From Mnemiopsis leidyi (Eukaryota > Ctenophora > Tentaculata > Lobata > Bolinopsidae): a DNA stretch of 25,582 nt. The notes beneath the pieces were generated by a model. The model worked only from the letters and a program-made list of their open reading frames with translations, searched no databases and had not been told where the DNA came from. A program made the translations under genes and the position numbers. Each line of letters opens with the position of its first letter. Positions within the stretch are counted from its first letter, which is position 1. Shown in pieces: positions 20,601 through 25,582 of the stretch. The stretch is from contig JH152716.1 of assembly GCA_000226015.1 (NCBI GenBank), forward strand, positions 260,060 to 285,641, written 5' to 3'.

Positions 20601-22901
20601 CCCTGCAACTTGGCAACAAGCCAAATGTTGAGGTGGTGGGAGAGAGTCAGACCGAGGACCAGTCAGGTGGCAATGTGAGGTTTAATGATAACAGGTCTAT
20701 GTGGAGCGAGAGGAGATCAGTTCTTACTAGCTTTACCGGTCAGTGAAAACTGGAAATTTTGTCTGATTTTGTAACTTTTTGAGTTAGCTCTTTTTCGTTG
20801 TAAATTTAAATCACGAAACTGATGATTATATGTTCAATTCAAACAAAGCTGTTATTTTCCCTATTTATACGAAATGATAAACCAGGAACAACTCGAATCG
20901 AGAGTATAATGGGAGACACGACACAATGGAAAAAAGGAAGGCTACTTGGATCTGGTGGGGGAGGGAAAGTCTGGTACGGCATGACTCAAGAAAAAATCGA
21001 GGTTTGGTGCATGTTTTGAATAAAAAGCCGCTTTTTTGAATCATTCATCATGTAAAAATCAAACCTGCTGCATTGATAGCGGCAGAGGTTCCAGTGTTGT
21101 ATTCAGAATCAAGAATGCCATGTCAGAACACCCTCTAACCGCTCTGGTCAAACACCGCCCCTAGGACGTACACAATCCCCTCCCTCCTCAGTCCTCACTA
21201 TTTTAGGTAGCTGTAAAGCAGATCCCTCCTCAGTCCTCACTATTTCAGGTAGCTGTAAAGCAGACTCCCCCCTCAGTCCTCACTATTTCAGGTAGCTGTA
21301 AAGCAGATCCCCCTCAGTCCTCACTATTTCAGGTAGCTGTAAAGCAGATCCCCCTCAGTCCTCACTATTTCAGGTAGCTGTAAAGCAGATCGAGCTATAC
21401 GGGGAACACGAGGAGGCCCGTGACGAGTATATCGAGCTGCAGGAGGAGGTAAAGCTCCTCAAGTGTCTGAAACACGCCAACATTATTCGGTACTACGGCA
21501 CGTGCTTACAGGACAACTGTGTCAACATATTCATGGAATATATCGGTATGTTGGTATCTCTTCAGTTGTTCGGGGTTTTTTATCTTTCGCCATTTCTTAC
21601 ATAATTCTGGTTCCGTGACGATATGCGCAACTATTTCGACTATTTATAGGTGCTTCAGAAAGAATTCAACACAACATGTTGACCCTTTATCGACCAATGA
21701 TGGTTATAATTTATAGAAAACAGTAATTTAAAATTTTTGGGAAGAGTCACAAAACTTTATTTCAAGTGACAGCGTTGCAGCATGTTCAGTCACTGTTAGT
21801 GTTACAAGTTATTTGTGACCCTTCCAAAAATGAATTTCCTAAACAGTGTCGTTAAGTTCCGAAATAATTTGCCTCAGACGGAGGATCACTTGCCGGTCGA
21901 ATAAAGAAACTTGGTACTTTACCCGAGAGAATGATACAGAACTTCGCCTACCAATTACTGGATGCTTTAAAGTACATTCACGCCAAAAACATCGTACATC
22001 GAGACATCAAAGGACAGAACATTCTCGTAACGAAGGACGATAAGATAAAACTGATCGACTTTGGCTGTGGGAAACGCTTGCGGAGGAGCATTCAGAACGC
22101 TGATGCCCTCAAGTCGATGCGGGGAACCCCTTATTGGATGTCACCAGAGGTGATCACGGGAAACGGTCACGGGATCAAGTCGGACATCTGGAGCTTGTCA
22201 TGTACTGTCTTTGAGATGTTATCAGGGCATCCTCCCTGGTTTGTCTTCTATTTTGTATTGTATATTTTTTGTGATAATTTATTTCTATAGCCTATAAGTA
22301 TAAGCTATGCTTTTGGAGATTTTTTTGAAGATCTTGTAAAGAAATAAGGATGCAGGAATCAAAAACCTGTAGATATGCGTTTTTTACTTTTCTTTATCCC
22401 CAAATACTGGTTATGACCAGAAAACTGATTGTCTCGAGTTATCGCCAATGTTTTCAGGCACACTCTCCCCACAATGGCAGCTATCTACAAAATTGGGACT
22501 GGTCGCTTACCCGCATACCCCGACAATGCCTCCGACTATTGTATCGACTTTATGAAAGCCTGCTTTATTGTGTAAGTCTAACTCAAAGTAGTCATAAATC
22601 TAAAACCTTACTCTTTATTGTATTCTCACAAATTCTTTTTACTCACAAATTCTGCTGCCACCTTAACCTTATTTGCTGGCCCCTTTTATTCCCGCTTTGT
22701 TAAAAATATTCTTCTATTCTACTTCGAGTCCTGAGTATCATTTTGAGTTCTGAGTATCATGTCAATGACTAACGATTTACAACCTTCATTCTTTAAGTTT
22801 TACAATCTTCACTCTTCAGTGACACCAAAGATAGACCATCTGCTGAAGACTTACTTAAACACGAATTTATTGAACTTTACAGCAACCGGTTAAAGGGTTG
22901 A
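11961..22901 (+). CDS. Ankyrin-repeat MAP3K, MAP3K19 (YSK4)-like; 24 exons plus an alternative first exon
   Basis: Exons: 11961-12057, 12281-12326, 12540-12659, 12928-13122, 13236-13332, 13445-13511, 13739-13857, 14279-14418, 14569-14698, 14898-15078, 16315-16437, 16897-17085, 17300-17442, 18229-18408, 18583-18687, 18825-19125, 19249-19801, 19968-20099, 20348-20738, 20886-21001, 21374-21545, 21878-22238, 22458-22571, 22820-22901. All introns start GT and end AG, and all phases agree. With exon 1a the coding length is 4248 nt (1415 aa). The order is ankyrin repeats, long charged and Ser-rich linker, STE11 kinase. The kinase should phosphorylate MAP2Ks in the cytoplasm, with the ankyrin part as docking or regulatory module. 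The least certain boundaries are the 16315 acceptor and the 16897 acceptor (16903 is possible). Confidence 0.85.
14898..20738 (+). CDS. Linker exons (11-20) of the MAP3K gene
   Basis: Ten exons encode about residues 369-1135, with no known domain. Parts are probably helical (KLKYDELLSKRKLQKML near 14945; HLKHVLKNIL with ENLLDRYVQQQ at 18229-18408). Exons 17-20 (18825-20738) are rich in Ser, Pro, Glu and Lys and look disordered, with basic RRSSL- and RRSSI-type phosphosite candidates and an acidic run near 19495-19560. Two introns here are packed with repeats: the one after 15078 (hAT-like material) and the one after 17442 (a pogo-like MITE and the 84-bp repeat). The donor at 17085/17086 lies in a four-copy tandem repeat. 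Such linkers in MAP3Ks usually carry phosphorylation and 14-3-3 or partner sites; that is inference. Confidence 0.8.
15396..16100. mobile_element. Interspersed repeat with hAT-like left end, inside an intron
   Basis: From about 15438 the sequence starts caggggcgtagcta, the form often seen at hAT transposon ends. It continues with GC-rich blocks that can each fold (ggggtctgggggtgcagccc; ggggcggagcccc; gggggcgaaaccccc). A hairpin at about 16070-16094 (gctttttgc-cttcgg-caaaaaagc) has a C(UUCG)G tip. The stretch at 15396-15416 matches 26-46. I could not find a clear matching right end or a transposase, so this is probably a non-autonomous or decayed element. It enlarges the intron between 15078 and 16315. 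Confidence 0.45.
17069..17188 (+). repeat. 30-bp tandem repeat carrying a 5' splice site, four copies
   Basis: Copies start at 17069, 17099, 17129 and 17159 with a constant 30-bp period; the core is tgcggatattcctaagttag. Each contains cctaa|gttagt, so potential donors lie at 17086, 17116, 17146 and 17176. The first is the exon-intron border used in the gene model. The repeat can be read as a decapeptide (HADIPKLVEK), but the first copy has ttt for ttg, which creates an in-frame TAA at 17093. Any use of the downstream donors therefore truncates the protein. Confidence 0.9.
17564..17668. mobile_element. Pogo/Tigger-like MITE, about 101 bp plus TA duplications
   Basis: The left arm 17564-17593 (tacagtaaacc...gatttaccgggcctct) and the right arm 17639-17668 are inverted copies with three mismatches clustered in the middle. 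The arms start CAGTAAACC and are bordered by TA on both sides, as expected for Tc1-mariner/pogo-type elements that duplicate a TA target. The centre has three degenerate repeats of tttaccgggcctcta. It lies in the intron after 17442. Confidence 0.75.
17670..17753 (-). repeat. 84-bp GC-rich structured repeat, copy A
   Basis: Read on the minus strand it starts ttgacgagatgatatccgtc and ends gagtcgggtaacacctcgacaa (last part taacacctcgacaa). The two ends can pair over seven of eight bases. An internal gcagc-aa-gctgc hairpin is present. Close relatives lie at 23573-23674 and 23825-23907. It abuts the pogo-like MITE. Confidence 0.8.
18422..18459 (+). repeat. Short tandem repeat just after a splice donor
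   Basis: Three imperfect copies of a roughly 14-15-bp unit (gttgctaagcgact) start about 13 bp after the donor at 18408/18409. Confidence 0.55.
20886..22901 (+). CDS. STE11-family Ser/Thr kinase domain (exons 21-25) of the MAP3K gene
   Basis: About residues 1149-1408 (exon 1a numbering). G-loop GSGGGGKVWYG (1156-1166), catalytic lysine in VAVKQ (K1177), LQEEVKLLKCLKHANIIRYY, hinge FMEYIDGGS, HRDIKGQN (1271-1278), DFG in LIDFGCGKRL (D1291), activation segment LKSMRGTPYWMSPE, and DRPSAEDLLKHEF near the end. All catalytic residues are present, so it should be active. DFGC, LKSMxGTPYWM, GTCLQ(D/E)N and MAAIYKIG resemble MAP3K19 more than MEKK2/3. Two deviations stand out: SPE instead of APE, and SDIWSLSCT where a Gly normally precedes the Cys. 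The protein ends seven residues after the domain at TGA 22899-22901. The acceptor of the lysine exon (21374) is the last of five tandem copies. Confidence 0.93.
21183..21390 (+). repeat. 41-43-bp tandem repeat carrying a 3' splice site, five copies
   Basis: Each copy holds a pyrimidine tract, a branch-point-like ctcac, tttcag (tttag in the first) and then gtagctgtaaagcagat, the start of the exon encoding VAVKQI. Exon-start positions are 21207, 21249, 21292, 21333 and 21374, so spacings are 42, 43, 41 and 41. Only the last leads into the rest of the exon directly. Starting at any of the first four leads, through the 41-bp spacings, to an in-frame TAG. The lysine codon is therefore present five times in the DNA but can be used once. 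Confidence 0.92.
22720..22819 (+). repeat. Two small tandem duplications in the last intron
   Basis: A 20-bp unit ending in tctgagtatcat is duplicated at about 22724-22760. Then tttacaaccttcattctttaag (22776-22797) and tttacaatcttcactcttcag (22799-22819) form an imperfect duplication of the polypyrimidine tract and AG. The second copy is the acceptor of the last coding exon at 22820. Confidence 0.6.
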
Positions 22902-23300
22902 CGTTGAGCTATATGAATACTGATTTAAACGAACAGTCTCAAATCTTATGTCTTAGCTTGTAAAACTTTGGACAAAAAGCAATTTGATTTTGACATCTTG
23001 TATCCTCTTATGTTCAAGTTTAACTTTAACAATCATCATTTCAATTACTATCGTTTTCGTCAAAACTCAAAACCGATCAAAGTTGCTATGAAAACCTGGT
23101 TGATGAAGATAAACGACAGATAGATTATTCATTATCAATTATTGTATTAAATTTAATGGCAATTCCAAATTCCTTTATTTGATGTCTAGGTTGTAATGTT
23201 CGTGTTTGTTAGATTTCTGAACTATTGTGACTGCACATATGTACATTATCGCATTTTTATTTCCACAAGTTACAAATAAAGTGTTTATGATTTTTTGATT
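22902..23300 (+). promoter_or_regulatory. 3' UTR and poly(A) signal of the MAP3K gene
   Basis: AATAAA at 23275-23280 is followed by a G/T-rich tract (gtgtttatgattttttg). It is 374 bases past the stop codon. No other coding signal is seen between 22902 and 23300. Confidence 0.7.
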
Positions 23301-23436
23301 TCAGGTGCCTGAGCTAAACTGCGGGTGCTAAACCGGGCGCGGCTTGCTCTAACCTTGCCTCCGGGGCTCCGGCGCGCGCGAAGTATCACAACGTGAGATA
23401 ACATTTAACCAGAGCCCTTCTGCGCGCGAAGCGTGC

Positions 23437-24031
23437 TTGACGAGATTTAGCTGCGTGAGTCTGGTATCACCGCGACAAGTAGCGTGCGTAAACTTGCCTG
23501 GGGACCTCAGTCTTGGTCAGGGAAACGTAGAGAGAACCAGGCAGCGCCTGGTATTGGTAAGCGTAAGCACCTTTGACGAGATCAGAGATGATATCCGTCT
23601 AACGAAACTCTCGCCAGGAGAGCACAAAGCAGCAATGCTGCAAGCCGCGCGCGAGTCGGGAAACACCTCGACAAAAGTGAAAAGCACTTGGGTAGGTGAA
23701 CACAAACAGGCGGCTGTTGTCTGACTTTGTCCAACTCTCATTTTGTCAGACGTTGCCTGACCTGCTGCCGCGAAGCGGCAGCCCCCGCGCCGCGCGCGAA
23801 GCGAATAGAGGAGAATAAAATTACTTGACGAGATGATATCCGTCTAACGTTCTAGAAGGCGAGCAGAAAACTGCGAGCCGCGCGCGGGTCGGGTAACACC
23901 TCGACAATTGACGAGATTATATCCGTCTAACGTCTAGCTGCGTGAGTCGGGTATCACCGCGACAACTCGACAATAAAATTACGGGAGGGTGCGCGCTGCT
24001 GTACAAGCGCGGCTGCTTTGTCGCGGTGATA
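23437..24031 (+). repeat. Cluster of the GC-rich structured repeat (copies B-F)
   Basis: Copies: 23437-23478 (internally deleted), 23573-23674, 23825-23907, and 23908-23965 (58 bp, hairpin deleted). The last two abut exactly as ctcgacaa|ttgacgag. A further copy on the minus strand is split into 24018-24031 and 25116-25167 by a LINE. Between copies are gcgcgcgaagcg-rich stretches, a perfect 8-bp hairpin (gctgccgc-gaa-gcggcagc, 23764-23782), and aataaaatta three times (about 23815, 23972, 24032). The arms tatcaccgcgaca (23952-23964) and 24019-24031 are perfect inverted copies. No protein is supported; the 95-codon frame at 23437-23724 is built from repeat copies. Confidence 0.75.
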
Positions 24032-25115
24032 ATAAAATTAATAAATAAATAACAAATAATGATGCCAGCATCATCACACCTATTCTCACAAAGTATCTAA
24101 AAAGCTTTAAAATTAAAAAATCTAAAATACCAAAAATTTAAATCCTAATTAATGTTAATAAACCTTTTTCTAGCTACAAAAGGGTTATCCTTGAGGAAAT
24201 TATTATGTCTCATCTTATTCTCTATAAAATAACTTCCACTTTCAATACAGTTTAAGACATCATCAGAAATATCCCAGAAGTTCCCACTACCATAAATTCC
24301 TAAAACTTTAGTTTTTCTTTTAAAGATCTCCAAATTAGACTTAAAAACATTTAAATTTAATGCTGTTTTCACCTCTATGGGTAGCTTATTCCAAAATAAC
24401 ATAACCCTTTCATTTAAAAAATTTCTTCGAATACGATTTATCTTGGAAGCTTTACTCTTCCCTGGCTTACATACCAAATTAACTCCAGATCTACTAAAAT
24501 TAAAGACTCCAGCTAACTGGGATAAGCCCTGGCTAGCTTTATAAACCCTCAATCAGGTCACCTCTCGAACGTCTCTCAGCGAGAGTAGTCAGCTCTAGTA
24601 TCTGCAGTCGCTCAGAGTAAGGAAGAAGGCCTACCCCTTCAATCATCCGCGTAAAGCGTCTCTGGACGCTCTCAATCCTCATTATCAAAGACCAATTTCC
24701 ATGCTCTGCTGCAGGATTCTAAAGCTGAACACAATATTCGAGATGTGGCCTGATCAAAGTCTTGTACACCCTAAGCATTAAAAATTTCTCTCTACTTATA
24801 AGGTTTCTAGATAACCAGCACAACATTTGATTGGCTTTATAATACATGATTCAACCTGATCATTCCAAAGCAAGTTGCCAGAGGTAAGGACACCTAGATC
24901 TTTTTCCTGATCAGTTTCTTTCAATTTATTACCATGGAGCACATAATCTAAGTGTTTATTATCATTATGTTCTATATGAAGTACTTTACATTTATTAGTA
25001 TTAAATTCAAGTAGCCACTTTCTCTCCCAATCTTCCAAAAGTTTTAAATCATTGTCAACCACTGTTTTATCTGACAGATTTGCTATAAGTTTCAGGTCGT
25101 CAGCAAAAATCTTTA
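24032..25115 (-). mobile_element. 5'-truncated LINE, about 1.08 kb
   Basis: A non-LTR retrotransposon copy that keeps only the end of its reverse transcriptase and the 3' tail. It is inserted into a copy of the structured repeat. Minus-strand sequence before it ends gctgcgtgagtcggg, and sequence after it starts tatcaccgcgac, which are joined without a break at 23938-23963. This fixes both borders to within a few bases. The 3' end holds a small hairpin (tgatgc-tg-gcatca, about 24059-24074) and an A/T-rich tail with TTAT units. No long target duplication is seen. CR1/jockey-like by the C-terminal motifs. Confidence 0.75.
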
Positions 25116-25116
25116 C
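24142..25116 (-). pseudogene. LINE reverse transcriptase C-terminal part, broken
   Basis: The remains start at the catalytic FADD box (VKIFADDLKLIANL, near 25115) and include WLLEFNTNKCKVLHI, EKDLGVL (24895-24910 region), LIRPHLEYCVQ and ESVQRRFTRMIEGV. They end with the typical tail FLNERVMLFWNKLPIEVK and a stop at about 24145. At least three defects are seen: a frameshift near 24798 after YLETL, a TAG near 24720 where an aromatic residue is usual, and a one-base insertion near 24550 (after RGDLIE). The upstream fingers, endonuclease and first ORF are missing. It is not functional. Confidence 0.85.
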
Positions 25117-25167
25117 CCGACTCACGCAGCTAAAGCCTAGAACGGTAGACGGATATAATCTCGGCAA

Positions 25168-25582
25168 GCGGCTGCCTAATTCAGAATACCAGAAACTGTA
25201 TGACTCCCTTTTTAAATCTCACCTTAGTTATTGTATAAGCTGCTGGGGAGGAATCCCCACTTACAAACTGTCAAGCTTGTTTGCTATTCAAAAAAGGTGT
25301 ATCCGTCTGTTTGGGAAAGAACCTAATTTTGACCATGGCGCATACTATGAGACCTGTGCACGTGCTAGAACTTTTGATGAACACATGGCCAAGAAAAATT
25401 ACGAACTTGAAAACACTAGACCTATTTTTATTGAACAAGAGATTTTATCATTACACCACCTTCATATTCTGCATACTCTTATGGAGCTATTTAAGATTTT
25501 AAAGGAAAGAAAGCCAATTTCGTTGGCACAACTCTTTGAATTAAGCCATAGAAGCTCCTGCCAATACTTAGGATACAAAGCA
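25168..25582 (+). pseudogene. Second LINE reverse transcriptase fragment, runs off the window
   Basis: A frame without stops from about 25166 to the last base (139 codons, no ATG near its start). It reads through YQKLYDSLFKSHLSYCISCW, LFAIQKRCIRLFG, YYETCARARTFDEHMAKKN and LHHLHILHTLMELFKILK. This is the C-terminal, thumb-to-end part of a non-LTR reverse transcriptase of a different family from the one at 24142-25116. The left edge coincides with the end of the structured-repeat copy (25167), so the element is 5' truncated. The right end is outside the window, so I cannot say whether it is intact downstream. Confidence 0.8.

Noticed and set aside
23437..23724. 95-codon frame (+)
   Set aside because: It runs across two copies of the structured repeat, and its GC-rich composition explains the absence of stops.

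Overview
This window is eukaryotic nuclear DNA from an invertebrate animal. It has GT-AG introns, AT-rich introns around more GC-rich exons, AATAAA poly(A) signals, non-LTR retrotransposon debris and many short repeats. There is no sign of a bacterial or organellar gene layout. The closest kinase family I can recall is animal MAP3K19 (YSK4). The second gene is a papain-family protein whose catalytic Cys is replaced by Ser followed by Tyr, the change that marks the silicateins of sponges. A sponge or another early-branching animal is therefore possible but not proven.

Layout. 1-4150: no recognisable gene; perfect hairpins, a 210-bp tandem repeat and short minisatellites. 4252-4345: a candidate first coding exon (+). 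4435-4646: a MITE-like element. 5086-6325 (-): a two-exon silicatein/cathepsin-L-like gene of 351 aa. 6326-10025: no gene seen. 10026-10203: a cluster of CCAAT boxes, followed by a second candidate first exon at 10362-10410 (+). 11961-22901 (+): 24 exons with consistent splice phases, encoding ankyrin repeats, a long charged and Ser-rich linker, and a C-terminal STE11-type kinase domain. 23275: its poly(A) signal. 23437-25167: copies of a short GC-rich structured repeat, one of them split by a 5'-truncated LINE (24032-25115, -). 25168-25582 (+): the C-terminal part of a second LINE reverse transcriptase, running off the window.

How it fits together. Both candidate first exons end in the same splice phase, and that phase matches exon 2. 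The kinase may therefore have two promoters, and if the distal one is real the cathepsin-like gene lies in its first intron on the opposite strand. The most unusual feature is that two splice sites of the kinase gene sit inside tandem repeats. A 30-bp unit repeats one 5' splice site four times (17069-17188). A 41-43-bp unit repeats the 3' splice site of the exon carrying the catalytic lysine five times (21183-21390). In each case only one copy gives a full-length protein.
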